A stretch of 56,744 bases of DNA from Anaeromyxobacter sp. PSR-1 (GTDB taxonomy: Bacteria > Myxococcota > Myxococcia > Myxococcales > Anaeromyxobacteraceae). Of the stretch, positions 36,918 through 45,741 are shown piece after piece (within the stretch, counting starts at the first letter, position 1; each line of letters starts with the position of its first letter). The stretch is taken from contig NZ_BAZG01000012.1 in the NCBI RefSeq assembly GCF_000964525.1, forward strand, positions 1-56,744, read 5' to 3'. Both the position numbers and the translations under genes were made by a program. The notes beneath the pieces were generated by a model. It did not search any database, was not told the DNA's origin, and saw only the letters and a list, made by a program, of their open reading frames with translations.

Positions 36918-36920
36918 GAA

Positions 36921-37474
36921 TCACTTGCCTCCAAACGTCTGCGCCAGCTTCCTCAGCCCCTCCTTGCTGGCACGCTTCGGCTTCTCCTTCTTCACGCCGA
37001 GATAGATGGCCGCCAGCATGTTCAGAGGTGGCGTGTCCTCCCACTGGTGGTAGATGTCGTCCACATCGAACAGCGTCAGCCGATCGATGGCGTCGTATGT
37101 CCACCCGAGCTCAGTGGCGAGCTGGGCGTAGAGGCCCCTCAGCGACTTCAGCGTGAGGGGCTCTCCACGTTTGGGCTTTTCGACACCGGGGCGGACAACG
37201 CTGCTGCGAGGATGTAGGGGATCTCGGGGAGCGAGATGTTGTCCTCGATCCACCCGCTGTCGATCTCAGGGTAGTTCTGCTGGATCGCGCAGGTGATCGC
37301 CTCGATCACGGCCTCGAGCTGCTCGGCGCTCATGGCCCCGTCGCTGCGAAGCGAGAGCAGCACGGGCAGGTAGCCCTTGGTACTGAGACGCTTCATCGAC
37401 TTGAGGTTGAGCGGGGGGACCTCTAGCTGCTTGCCGCCGATCTTCAGGAGAGTCCCGTCATAGTTGACTGTCAT
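36921..37474 (-). CDS. Tail assembly chaperone, long form made by -1 frameshift
   Basis: The upstream frame (37474 to 37169, 102 codons) is joined to the overlapping downstream frame (37169 to 36921, 82 codons) by a -1 slip, giving about 184 residues. The downstream frame lacks a good start of its own and has the helical character of chaperone T-domains (GLYAQLATELGWTYDAIDRL, IYLGVKKEKPKRASKEGLRK). The long form recruits the tape measure protein while the short form coats it, as for gpG/gpGT of lambda. The slippery site and hairpin are listed separately. Confidence 0.82.
37148..37474 (-). CDS. Tail assembly chaperone, short form
   Basis: A 108-residue protein (VNYDGTLLKIGGKQLEVPPL, MKRLSTKGYLPVLLSLRSDG, then helical) located between the tail tube and tape measure genes, which is diagnostic for gpG-like chaperones. 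The frame stays open to 37148, past the slippery site, so most ribosomes make this form. The N-terminal fold is shared with the long product. Confidence 0.82.
   Translation of the reverse strand: MTVNYDGTLLKIGGKQLEVPPLNLKSMKRLSTKGYLPVLLSLRSDGAMSAEQLEAVIEAITCAIQQNYPEIDSGWIEDNISLPEIPYILAAALSAPVSKSPNVESPSR
37154..37175 (-). promoter_or_regulatory. -1 frameshift site: CCCAAAC
   Basis: The heptamer C CCA AAC (37175-37169) fits the X XXY YYZ rule in the frame of the short chaperone. After a 7-nt spacer, an 8-bp stem (GCCCCTCA at 37161-37154 with TGAGGGGC at 37041+100 to 37134, i.e. 37141-37134) closes a 12-nt loop. Both frames decode sensibly on either side. Confidence 0.88.
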
Positions 37475-37487
37475 CTGGGGCCCTCAC

Positions 37488-38189
37488 TTATTCGACGAAG
37501 ATCTTGAACACGTCGCCCGAGGCGTTCGCCTGGCAGGAGAAGTTCAGGTTCTCCACCGCGAAGTCCTCGTTCTTGAAGCTCATGTCGAGCGACGGGATCG
37601 TGACCGCCAGAAACTCCATGCCGAGCGTCTCGCCGTCCCACTCCTCCTGGAGGAATGCGGTGTAGACGGGCTGGGTTCCCATGTCCTGGTTCTTGACCGT
37701 GATGGTCTCACCGCTGCCGGTCGTGTAGCGGTAGCTGACGGTCACCGTTCCGGACTGGGAGGCGTTGAAGCCGTACTTGCCCGCCGTGACGGTGTAGGAA
37801 CCGAGAGCAGGGGTCGAGCCGGTCACGGTCATCGTGTTGCCTTCGGCATCGAGGACGCCGAGGTCAGCCGTGAACGTGGCGGACTGTGTACCGGTCACGG
37901 CGGCCAGGGCGATGGTCAGCGACTCTTCTTTGATGAGGGTGCGACCGGCCGAGCTGGTGCCGCCGAAGACGTTCTTGAGCAGCTTGCCATCGATCGAGGC
38001 AAAGCCAGCCTTGCCGCTGATCTTCTTGCCGGTGGCCGCCACCGCGATCGGCCACTGCTTGGAGCCCATCAGCTCCTTGGTGGATCCCTCGAAGTTGACT
38101 GAGACGTCCTGCAGGACGCCGACCTGGTAGCTCTGACCGGTCGAGTCCTTCACGTACAGCTTGCCGCTGCCAAATAGAATCGAGCTCAT
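37488..38189 (-). CDS. Major tail tube protein
   Basis: A 233-residue beta-rich protein (SSILFGSGKLYVKDSTGQSY at the start, FLAVTIPSLDMSFKNEDFAV near the end) placed between the tail terminator and the chaperones, with only 13 bp to the chaperone gene. An internal segment (TVTGSTPALGSYTVTAGKYG, then SGTVTVSYRYTTGSG) looks like an inserted Ig-like region, as seen in several tube proteins. The ATG lies after GGAGAAAC. Confidence 0.85.
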   Translation of the reverse strand: MSSILFGSGKLYVKDSTGQSYQVGVLQDVSVNFEGSTKELMGSKQWPIAVAATGKKISGKAGFASIDGKLLKNVFGGTSSAGRTLIKEESLTIALAAVTGTQSATFTADLGVLDAEGNTMTVTGSTPALGSYTVTAGKYGFNASQSGTVTVSYRYTTGSGETITVKNQDMGTQPVYTAFLQEEWDGETLGMEFLAVTIPSLDMSFKNEDFAVENLNFSCQANASGDVFKIFVE

Positions 38190-38265
38190 TGATATGTTTC
38201 TCCTATCGGAACTCCTTTGAAAGAGTTGGTCACCGCTTCAGTAGGCAGCGGCATGCCTGTATTAC

Positions 38266-38715
38266 TTAGGACGGGACGACCAATTCGACCGAGATGATGG
38301 CAACTCCCTGCGCCCCATCCCCGAGGCCGCCGCCGTACTCGATCCCGGTCAGACGAGCGGAGGCCACCGCCTTGCCCAGAGTCGTGTTCCCCTTGGCATG
38401 CGCCAGAGGGTCGGCGGCCTTCCGTTCCAGGGCGGTCTCGATCTGATGGACGATGCCGTTCAACGTCGGCATGGGGCCCTCGTCAGCGTCCTTGTAGACG
38501 TAGACGTAGACCTCGGCCCGGACCGTCTGCTTGCTCGGCATGCCCGTGGTCGAGACCGACTCGACGCTGGACTGGTGCACGAACATGGCCGGCTGTTCGC
38601 TCGGATCGGTGCTCTCGAAGCTCTTGAGCCGTCGACTGATGGTGGTCAGGCCGGTGACCGAGCCCGATAGCCGGGCATATAGCGCTGCGTAGATGTCTTC
38701 CTTGTTGGTGGCCAT
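38266..38715 (-). CDS. Tail terminator / minor tail protein (gpU-like)
   Basis: A 149-residue protein with ATNKEDIYAALYARLSGSVT, AMFVHQSSV, VRAEVYVYVYKDADEG and a final ISVELVVPS. The length, alternating strand pattern and position, immediately before the tail tube and after the gp10-like protein, match tail terminators. Its start overlaps the stop of the previous gene by one base (38715). No catalytic motif is present. Confidence 0.72.
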   Translation of the reverse strand: MATNKEDIYAALYARLSGSVTGLTTISRRLKSFESTDPSEQPAMFVHQSSVESVSTTGMPSKQTVRAEVYVYVYKDADEGPMPTLNGIVHQIETALERKAADPLAHAKGNTTLGKAVASARLTGIEYGGGLGDGAQGVAIISVELVVPS

Positions 38716-39119
38716 CAGCGGTCCCCCTTCCTGATCGCGTCATCGATCGCCTGCTTCACGTTCCGCATGACGGTCGCTTCGAGCGTGTTGACGACCGGGG
38801 TCGCCCAGGGCTTGGCCGCGATCTGCTTCCCCTTCCGGTTGAAGCCGTAGTTCCAGAAACGTCCGATGAAGTAGCGGGAGCCCGCCTTGGCGAAGACCTC
38901 CCACTTCCTGGCCCTGACGGTGGCTTTGATCGTGGAGGCCAGACCTCCCGTCTTCCGATGAAGCACGGCCCCGCTGACGTTCGCCATCATCCGGGCCTTG
39001 GCGTCACGCATGTCCTTGCGGAGGGCGTTACGCACCGACAGCCTGATCTCGTCAGGGATCCGGGTGCTGTACTTCACGGCCAGCCGGTTGGCGTTCTCCA
39101 GTCTCAGTTCATCAGCCAC
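38715..39119 (-). CDS. HK97 gp10-like neck/tail completion protein
   Basis: A 134-residue basic protein (IRLSVRNALRKDMRDAKARM, GLASTIKATVRARKWEVFAK, RYFIGRFWNYGFNR) with the gp10-family layout of an N-terminal helix followed by a basic strand region. GTG start at 39119. It sits between the connector and the tail terminator, its usual place. Confidence 0.75.
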   Translation of the reverse strand: MADELRLENANRLAVKYSTRIPDEIRLSVRNALRKDMRDAKARMMANVSGAVLHRKTGGLASTIKATVRARKWEVFAKAGSRYFIGRFWNYGFNRKGKQIAAKPWATPVVNTLEATVMRNVKQAIDDAIRKGDR

Positions 39120-39193
39120 GCTCGATCACTCTCCGTCACTTCGGAGCCCCTCTGCTCGCTGGCCCCTTGTCCCCTATGGCCTGGGGACCAAAA

Positions 39194-39220
39194 CCCTTCG
39201 GCGGGCCTCGGAGGGCCCTC
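39194..39220. repeat. Dispersed intergenic motif, copy 4
   Basis: CCCTTCGGCGGGCCTC (39194-39209, identical to 28209-28224) continues into GGAGGGCCCTC. GTCACTTCGGAG at 39135-39146 nearby is another partial copy. It lies in the 106-bp gap between two structural genes. Confidence 0.5.
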
Positions 39221-39225
39221 AGAAC

Positions 39226-40041
39226 TCACAGGCAGGGGATCCGCCTGTATGCATCTAGTACTGCCAGTACGGAAAGCGGCACGACCGCGGGAAGGAACGA
39301 CACCGACTGGCCCGCCATGGACTCGCTGGTCTTGCCGATCCGGGTCCGGTCTCGGTACTTGAGTCCGGCCATTTCGATCACTGCCTGCTTGATATCGAAC
39401 GGTACGACTGGGTAACCGCACGTATATGAGATCTGTACGTTGCCATCGCCCAGCGTGAACCGGTGACCGCGTAATCTGAGATGACCATCGTGGAAATACC
39501 AGCCGTCGACGGATAGTCCGACACTCTCGGCGATGGACTGCTCGTCGATAGCCACTGACACGATACTTACGACGGGACGTTCACGAAGCGTCATGAGCTT
39601 CCCTCCGTCTCCGTCTCGAATCTCAGTCTTCAGACGGTACCGGAAGTCAACCCCTGTGTACGATTCAACGAAAGTGCTGGCGGCGGCGATCAACGTCGTG
39701 ATTAGGGCGTCATCGTTGGTATGTGTGATATCGAGGTAAGCCTTCAGCTCGTCAACATCGGCCAACGGTGGTGACACGAGACCTATGCTCTGGAACGGCG
39801 CGCTCGGTGACGACAAGATGCCGAGCTGGTTGACGACCGTCACTCTGTACCAAGTAGATAACGAACCATTTTGGTCTGTGTATTCGTACAGGCCTAGTGT
39901 CGTATTGAAGTATGAGCCAGTCAGGCTCTCTGAAACATGTACGATAGACGTCCATGGACCGATAGCTTCTGGTCCTGATTCGACATTGTAATAATCAATG
40001 TCTGTGTCTGATGATGGCGACCAACGAATCTGCACTGCCAT
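39226..40041 (-). CDS. Head-tail connector with an added N-terminal FN3-like domain
   Basis: A 271-residue fusion. Residues about 1-85 look like a fibronectin type III domain (IRWSPSSDTDIDYYNVESGP, STWYRVTVVNQLG). Residues about 90-271 are the gp6-like connector (DVDELKAYLDITHTNDDALI, FVESYTGVDFRYRLKTEIRD, LKYRDRTRIG). Connectors of this type are usually ~100-190 residues without FN3. The extra domain probably projects from the neck or aids capsid decoration. Codon use toward the 5' end is more AT-rich, as in the next gene, which suggests separate origins. Confidence 0.72.
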   Translation of the reverse strand: MAVQIRWSPSSDTDIDYYNVESGPEAIGPWTSIVHVSESLTGSYFNTTLGLYEYTDQNGSLSTWYRVTVVNQLGILSSPSAPFQSIGLVSPPLADVDELKAYLDITHTNDDALITTLIAAASTFVESYTGVDFRYRLKTEIRDGDGGKLMTLRERPVVSIVSVAIDEQSIAESVGLSVDGWYFHDGHLRLRGHRFTLGDGNVQISYTCGYPVVPFDIKQAVIEMAGLKYRDRTRIGKTSESMAGQSVSFLPAVVPLSVLAVLDAYRRIPCL

Positions 40042-40063
40042 TAGATTAAGATCTCCTGTCTAT

Positions 40064-41569
40064 TCAGTTTCGAAGGGTCACATCAACTCCCACTAGACCA
40101 GCACCAGCGGCAGCCACTTGGCCCGTAATCCGTCCCCCAGCAGATGCGAAATGACCTCTGAATTCTGCACCGGCGACTCGGATAGAAGCCGGCGGCAGCT
40201 GCAGGACGACTCTGATCGGAGCTACGGCACTCACTAGGTTGATCGACGGCAAAGGAAGATTGACTGTCGTCGTAATACTTAGGGCGGTGACAGCAGAAAC
40301 CGCCTCAACTGGTGTAATCTCTGGTGCCACGTTGACCCCGGCCGATATGTCTGTGACCAAGATCGTAGCCGTGACAGCAGGAAGCACGACAGCGGCATCG
40401 GCGACCCCGGTCGCCGAGATGACACCCAATCCTGTGGTTCCTTCAGCTGCTAAGAGCGCCGTTGAAGCCTCGCCCGTGCTCGCTGCACCGACGACTGTCG
40501 TCTCTGGGTTCCAGATTAGAAATGCGTCTCCAGAGTCGAAACTGTACGCCTGTGGGTCAATCTTGAACGCGGGCTGGCTTATCTTGGCTGATGTCTTCAG
40601 GGTGAGTTTGTACCAGCCGTCTCCTACGGCTACCATGGTAGGAGACTCGCTGTAGTTCCAGCCTGAGTACGTCCAGTCACCGGTGACGAGATCGAAGCGT
40701 GCCCAAGCGTTTGTAGACCCGATGATCAGCCGTCCGTTCCAGGATCCAGTAGAGACCAGTTTCGCGTAGACCGTCCAACGGATCTCGGTCGAAGGCGGCG
40801 AGACCAGGGTAGCTACCGTGGTAGCGATGCCTCCGTATATAGTCCCGCGGCCACGAAATTCAGTGGCTGTATTGGTGCCGTTGGGCGCGAGTTGGCCTGG
40901 CGTTATGGTCGTGCTTGACGTAGTCCAGACCGTCGTATCGGTGAAGTCCTGTCCAGCGACGATGTTCTGACTGCGAAGTTCTATGCTCGTCGAAACGGGT
41001 GAGAGCGAAGCAGATACGTTTGTCGAAGCGTCGGCGTCTGAGACAAAGACAGGTGTGACCCAGTAGTTCGCCTGCGCGGCTGATGTATTGCTAAACGATG
41101 AACCGGTGTTACCGGCTCCCGAATAGCTGTACATGCCGTTTGGGTATGGGTTGCCATCGACACAAGCCGCAAGGCTGCCTGTGATCCTAGGATCTGTGAG
41201 GAAGTAGCCCGTGGTGCGTGAATAATCGAAACCAGTCGCCCCAGAACCAGTCTTCACTGTGTATGAAGCGCGATACCAAGTTCCTGATGTTATATGGACG
41301 GGCGAAGAGAAGTCGGTGCCGATCCAAGCACCGCTAGCATTCGGTGGGTTTACTGTCTCTGCGAGCTTCGTGCCGTTGATGGACCACAATGTGAGGTGTG
41401 TGGTCTCACTCGTGGAGTTGGTAGATTTCCAGTGTCTGACCCCTGTGACGTTACCGTCACGGTTCGCCTGAAACGTGACGCCGAGCGTGATGCGACCCGA
41501 CGCCTCGTATGTGTCGTTGAGCCTGTCTGATGCCGCAGGCGTTGTGTCCAACGACCAGAGTGTTTCCAC
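40064..41569 (-). CDS. DUF4082-like / beta-sandwich decoration or head-fibre protein
   Basis: A 501-residue protein. Residues about 15-150 resemble DUF4082 (LGVTFQANRDGNVTGVRHWK, GTWYRASYTVKTGSGATG), a jelly-roll-like surface domain. Residues about 210-350 resemble a carbohydrate-binding module (WTVYAKLVSTGSWNGRLIIG, DGWYKLTLKTSAKISQPAF). The rest is Ala/Val/Thr-rich, low in complexity and possibly fibrous. It lies between the connector and the capsid-side genes, an unusual place for a 500-residue adhesin, so a capsid or neck fibre is the best guess. Its base composition is lower in GC than its neighbours. Confidence 0.6.
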   Translation of the reverse strand: METLWSLDTTPAASDRLNDTYEASGRITLGVTFQANRDGNVTGVRHWKSTNSTSETTHLTLWSINGTKLAETVNPPNASGAWIGTDFSSPVHITSGTWYRASYTVKTGSGATGFDYSRTTGYFLTDPRITGSLAACVDGNPYPNGMYSYSGAGNTGSSFSNTSAAQANYWVTPVFVSDADASTNVSASLSPVSTSIELRSQNIVAGQDFTDTTVWTTSSTTITPGQLAPNGTNTATEFRGRGTIYGGIATTVATLVSPPSTEIRWTVYAKLVSTGSWNGRLIIGSTNAWARFDLVTGDWTYSGWNYSESPTMVAVGDGWYKLTLKTSAKISQPAFKIDPQAYSFDSGDAFLIWNPETTVVGAASTGEASTALLAAEGTTGLGVISATGVADAAVVLPAVTATILVTDISAGVNVAPEITPVEAVSAVTALSITTTVNLPLPSINLVSAVAPIRVVLQLPPASIRVAGAEFRGHFASAGGRITGQVAAAGAGLVGVDVTLRN

Positions 41570-41592
41570 GAGATTGCCTCAGACGTAGTCTA

Positions 41593-42024
41593 TTAGCTGA
41601 GCTTGATCAGACCGCCGGCCCCGCCAGACGGGATCTGAACTGTAAAAGCGCCGTTCGTTGAGGTGATAGTCCCACCAAACGAGAACGTAGCTAGAGCGGG
41701 CTTACCGCTCGCTGAGTCGTTGTAGATGATTCCGCCTACCGCAGAGATTGAGGAGCTTGCCCACGTGACGTCAGACCAGTCCATGGACGCAGTACCGGAT
41801 ACGAGCGAGTAGGCTAGGCCTGTGAGCGTCGCCCCGCCGGTCGTGTATCCGTTGCCGTTCGCCACCTCGTCGCCGGTCGTGCTCGTGTAACTCGTCGTGC
41901 CAGCACCGTACGTACCTGTCATCGTCGGCTTGAGAAGCGCGAGCTTGTACGTGTGGGTCGGCAAGTGCGTCCCTGATAGGAACTCCCTCTTCGCCGATTC
42001 GCAGAATGCTGTCGTGATTGCCAT
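41593..42024 (-). CDS. Capsid-associated/decoration protein candidate
   Basis: A 143-residue protein beginning MAITTAFCESAKREFLSGTH, with LPTHTYKLALLKPTMTGTYG and Ser/Thr/Gly-rich strands. Homologous-looking proteins are frequent next to capsid genes of siphophages, where they are often annotated only as hypothetical or decoration proteins. The ATG at 42024 follows GGAGAACATT, which is better than the ATG at 42039. Confidence 0.6.
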   Translation of the reverse strand: MAITTAFCESAKREFLSGTHLPTHTYKLALLKPTMTGTYGAGTTSYTSTTGDEVANGNGYTTGGATLTGLAYSLVSGTASMDWSDVTWASSSISAVGGIIYNDSASGKPALATFSFGGTITSTNGAFTVQIPSGGAGGLIKLS

Positions 42025-42103
42025 CGCAATGTTCTCCATTTGATCGCTAGATTCAAGAGAGCCCAGGACCCGTAGAAGAGTCCTGGGCTCGTTGGATCAG
42101 CGA

Positions 42104-43372
42104 TTACCGGGCCGCGAGGCGCACGTAGTACGACTGCGTCGAGGCATCCGGCAGCGTGATGACCGACTGGCGGCGGGTGTCACCACCGAGGCGGATGTAG
42201 AAGCGGAACGCCTGGACCACCTGGTCGAACCAGAAGTGGATCGAGTTGTCGGCCTGGAGACCGGCCTTGGTGACCGCCCAGTACTTCGAGAGGTCCACGA
42301 AGGAGACGTCGCCAGCTGCGCCGAGAGCGGGGGCGTTCGGGAGCACGATCACCGGACGACCGAGCAGCGTGCTGAAGGGGCTGTTCGCCATCGATCCACC
42401 CGGCACGAAGGCAGGGGTCGTGGTGCCGCTGATGACCATGCCGTAGAGCTGGGACTCGACGTTCGGGTTCACCACCCAGACAGCGTTGCCACGCGAGGCC
42501 TGGGGCATCGCGAAGTACATGTCCTTGATGTTGCCCGCCGTGACGGTGCCGGCGACCTGGCCAGAGCCGGAGGCGACGGTCTTGAGAGCCGAGGACGAGA
42601 GGAAGCCTTTCGCCTGGCCCGAGCCGGTGCCCTTCAGGATGGCGTCGTTGACCTTGTAGATCAGCGCCTCACCGACGAGCTGGTTGATGTAGGCCGAGAA
42701 CGCGGAGTTGTCCTGCAGGAGCTCCTCGGAGGCCGGGACGATCACGCCGAGCTTGTGGGCCGTGAGGGTCAGGCTGGACTGGGCCGGCTTCACCTGATCA
42801 AGGGCGACGCCCTCGGTCTTGTAGGAGAGGTTGCCCGTGCCGGAGAACGGGGCCCACGGCATGGTGTCGTCGACCGGGATCACGATCGAGTTCTGGGTGA
42901 GCGGGACCTTCGTGCAGAACGAGAGCAGCGAGTTCTGGCCGTAGAGGTCCTTCTCGATGTTGGTGCGGAACTCGCCGGGAACCATCACGCCACCATCGGC
43001 GTCGGTCGCCTCGTTGGCGAAGGTGGACAGGGCGTTCATCACCCGGTCGTTGGCCTGGCCACGAGCCTTGGCGCGGACGGCGTTCGCCATCTCACCCAGG
43101 TTCTTGAAGGCCTTCTCGTTGCTGGTGATGTGCAGGGCCGGACGGACCTCGAGGGTCGTCTTGCGGACCGGCTGGGCCATCGCGGCCTTGTTCGCCACGA
43201 CGGACTCGCGGAGCTTCACTTCACGCTGAAGCTCCTGGTTCTCGGCCTGGAGCTTCTCGATCTCATCAGCTTCCTGGGCCGTGAAGGTGCGTTCTACAGC
43301 GCTCTCGTTGAGAGCGGAAAGACGGGCGTCGATCTCCTGGATGCGGGCCCGAACGGTTTCAAGAATAGACAT
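42104..43372 (-). CDS. Major capsid protein, HK97 fold, with delta domain
   Basis: A 422-residue capsid precursor. Residues 1-~75 form a coiled-coil scaffolding delta domain (ARIQEIDARLSALNESAVER, IEKLQAENQELQREVKLRES). The shell part has the phage_capsid pattern: GGVMVPGEFRTNIEKDL, NSIVIPVDD, TLTAHKLGVIVPASEELLQD and a P-domain ending RQSVITLPDAS. The upstream ClpP-like protease would remove the delta domain. It is 107 bp from the protease gene, and the gap holds a GACCGG-CTGG-CCGGTC hairpin at the protease stop. Confidence 0.92.
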   Translation of the reverse strand: MSILETVRARIQEIDARLSALNESAVERTFTAQEADEIEKLQAENQELQREVKLRESVVANKAAMAQPVRKTTLEVRPALHITSNEKAFKNLGEMANAVRAKARGQANDRVMNALSTFANEATDADGGVMVPGEFRTNIEKDLYGQNSLLSFCTKVPLTQNSIVIPVDDTMPWAPFSGTGNLSYKTEGVALDQVKPAQSSLTLTAHKLGVIVPASEELLQDNSAFSAYINQLVGEALIYKVNDAILKGTGSGQAKGFLSSSALKTVASGSGQVAGTVTAGNIKDMYFAMPQASRGNAVWVVNPNVESQLYGMVISGTTTPAFVPGGSMANSPFSTLLGRPVIVLPNAPALGAAGDVSFVDLSKYWAVTKAGLQADNSIHFWFDQVVQAFRFYIRLGGDTRRQSVITLPDASTQSYYVRLAAR

Positions 43373-43479
43373 CTTCTTTTCCTCGGTTATCTCCTTTCGC
43401 TAGAGGTGAACCTCAATCGCGAAAGCTTCTTGGTTTGTTCGGCCCATCGAGAGCCGACTGCTACTGACCGGCTGGCCGG

Positions 43480-44151
43480 TCATTTCTTCTGCGCGATCCT
43501 CGCGTTGAGGCGCGCGTAGTCCATCTTCGAGAGCCTCTTCGGCTCAGTGATCTTGTTCTCAGCCCCCGGGGTCTGGATCCGATCGACCCGGTCAGCGAGA
43601 CCGTTGGCCACCGCCTCGTCGGCGTTGAACCAGGTCTCCTCGCTCTTGACCCACTCGTCGACCTTCTCGGGAGACTGCTTCGTCCGAGATACATAGATCT
43701 CGGCGATAGAATTGGTGATCAATTCGAGTTTATCCGCGGCCTCACGAAGTTTGGCCGGGTTGCCCATCACACCAGACCAGGCACCGTGCACCATCACCTG
43801 GCTGCCGACTCCCATGATCCGCTCGTCGGCGGCCATCAGGATCACGGATGCGGCCGAGGCGGCCAGGCCATCCACGTATGCGGTCTTGTGGCCGGGGTAA
43901 CGGGCGAGGATGTTAAAGATCGAGACGCCCTCGTGAGCGTCGCCACCGTCGCTGGAGATGAAGATGTCGAGCGGTCCCTTCTTCCCGCTCAGCGCATCGG
44001 CGATGTCCTGGGAGCCGAAGCCACCGAACACCCGGCCGACATCGCCGTAGAGGTACAGCTGGACCCGCTCGTTCTTCATCTGCACCAGACCCTCTGGCTT
44101 CAGGGCTCGATGCTCGGCGGCGCTGAGCCGCACAGGCTGGATGATTTTCAT
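43480..44151 (-). CDS. ClpP-like prohead protease
   Basis: A 223-residue S14-type peptidase that matures the capsid. The catalytic Ser99 lies in DGLAASAASVILMAAD, and His122 in SQVMVHGAWSGVMGN. The IFISSDGGDAHEGVSIFNIL segment near residue 63 forms the oxyanion region. The tail is charged. The start overlaps the portal gene by 4 nt. Portal, protease, capsid is the standard HK97 order. Confidence 0.92.
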   Translation of the reverse strand: MKIIQPVRLSAAEHRALKPEGLVQMKNERVQLYLYGDVGRVFGGFGSQDIADALSGKKGPLDIFISSDGGDAHEGVSIFNILARYPGHKTAYVDGLAASAASVILMAADERIMGVGSQVMVHGAWSGVMGNPAKLREAADKLELITNSIAEIYVSRTKQSPEKVDEWVKSEETWFNADEAVANGLADRVDRIQTPGAENKITEPKRLSKMDYARLNARIAQKK

Positions 44152-45719
44152 GACTGGTCCCCCAGCAGCTGCACCGTCAGGGCGGCCGCCACTTCGTTGA
44201 TGTCTCCTGACTCGACGGCTTCGATCGCCACCAGATAGAGGTTGTTCAGCTCCTCTCCCTTCACGGGGAAGAGGTCATCGGAGCCATGCAACTCTCGGAG
44301 CGCCCTGGCGCGAAGCTCCTGTCTGGACTGCTCTAGCTTCTGGCCGAGGACGCCGTTCGTGTTGGTCCGCCTGAGATCGGTCTCCCGAGCCTGGAGCCGC
44401 TTCACGTGACGCTCGAGCCGGTCCTGGAGCAGACGGTTGACGGCCTTCATGGCCATCTCATCACCGGCATGTTCTGAGGGGCCTGCGTCCTCGTCGGAGG
44501 GATCCGTCTCCTCAGCCAAGGGGTCCACACCATCCGCGGGCTCGGGTGCCTCGGAGGGCTTGCCGTCATATCTGTCGCCGTCCGGGATGTCGTTCATGTT
44601 CAGTGAGTCACGCCACTCGTTCTTCGAGAGGATCCCGTTCCTGAACAAGACCTCCTTCTCTTGGGCGTTGGTCAGGGCGTCCGCCTCGGCGAGCCACGTG
44701 AGGTCCATCTCGACGTAGCGCCACGGCTTCCGCTGGGGCAGGAGCTTGAAGGTCGCCTCCTGGTCGAGGCGTTTGGTCCATGCGCGCAGCGTGTGGCGGG
44801 TGAAGGTGAGGCCAAGCTCGGAGAGGTTCCGGCCGTAACCCTGGCTGGCGATGGAGACGCCAACGAGGTGAGGTGGGACGCCGAAGAAGCGGAGGACCTC
44901 TTCCACCGAGAACTGGCGGGAGGGGATGACCTGGGCGTCGGTGGCCTTCACCTCAGAGGAGACGACCTCGACGCCGCCCGGCGCGATCACCGGCTTGAAC
45001 GCCTTGCCAGCGCCGCCGCGTGACGCCTCCCAGGAGCGCATCAGGCTGGCCTCCTCATCTGGCTTCAGCGGGCGGGGGACCTTCATGATCACGCCCGGCT
45101 GGCCCATGTTGGCGAAGTAGGCCAACGAGAACTGTTCTGCGGCATGGGCGGAGGCGACCGCCTTGGCGGCCCGTCCGAGGATCGAGTCGCCCATCAGGCC
45201 ATCGACGGAGGCGAGCGCACGGAGGTGGAAGACCTCGTCCTGCTCAAGCCTGACCTGGCCGCCCTGGTACTGCGAATAGACGTAGTAGAGCTTGCCGTCA
45301 GGATCACGGGCCACCTGGACCCGCTCAGACGGGAGCACCTGAAGCTCGATCACTCGGCCGGCACGGTCGCGGACGATCTCCGCGTAACCGTTACCGTGGA
45401 CGATGGTCTGGACGATCAGCGCCTCACGGAACGACTGGGCAGTCGTGTCTGGGTTCGGCCTGACGTTGAGGAGCCAGTGAAGCGGATCGTCTGGAAGCAG
45501 GATCCGCTTCCGTCCCTCCAGCTGGTAGACGTCCCAAGGGCTGGACGCGATCGCCTCGGCGATGACCCTGACGCATGCGAAGACCGCCGAAAGTGACAGC
45601 TGGTCGGCGGTCGACAGACGCAGGACCGGGGCAACCATCCCGTTCGCATAGAACGAGGGATAGGTTGACCTTGGATCGGCCGGTTGCGTCCTGTTGAAAA
45701 GACGTGTCCAAATGCTCAT
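44148..45719 (-). CDS. Portal protein, HK97 type
   Basis: A 523-residue portal that forms the dodecameric vertex. It begins SIWTRLFNRTQPADPRSTYP, with the family segments LSLSAVFACVRVIAEAIASSPWD, VLPSERVQVARDPDGK, FANMGQPGVIMKVPRP and SRQFSVEEVLRFFGVPPHLVG. The C-terminal 120 residues are acidic and then helical (RLLQDRLERHVKRLQARETD), as in other portals. The ATG at 45719 is supported by GAGGAG. It overlaps the protease gene by 4 nt. Confidence 0.92.
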   Translation of the reverse strand: MSIWTRLFNRTQPADPRSTYPSFYANGMVAPVLRLSTADQLSLSAVFACVRVIAEAIASSPWDVYQLEGRKRILLPDDPLHWLLNVRPNPDTTAQSFREALIVQTIVHGNGYAEIVRDRAGRVIELQVLPSERVQVARDPDGKLYYVYSQYQGGQVRLEQDEVFHLRALASVDGLMGDSILGRAAKAVASAHAAEQFSLAYFANMGQPGVIMKVPRPLKPDEEASLMRSWEASRGGAGKAFKPVIAPGGVEVVSSEVKATDAQVIPSRQFSVEEVLRFFGVPPHLVGVSIASQGYGRNLSELGLTFTRHTLRAWTKRLDQEATFKLLPQRKPWRYVEMDLTWLAEADALTNAQEKEVLFRNGILSKNEWRDSLNMNDIPDGDRYDGKPSEAPEPADGVDPLAEETDPSDEDAGPSEHAGDEMAMKAVNRLLQDRLERHVKRLQARETDLRRTNTNGVLGQKLEQSRQELRARALRELHGSDDLFPVKGEELNNLYLVAIEAVESGDINEVAAALTVQLLGDQS

Positions 45720-45741
45720 GTTCTTAGCGCGCTCCTCATAT

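Noticed and set aside
36921-37253. The downstream tail-chaperone frame as an independent gene
   Set aside because: Its possible start lies inside the first frame with no ribosome-binding site, and a textbook -1 frameshift signal sits in the overlap.
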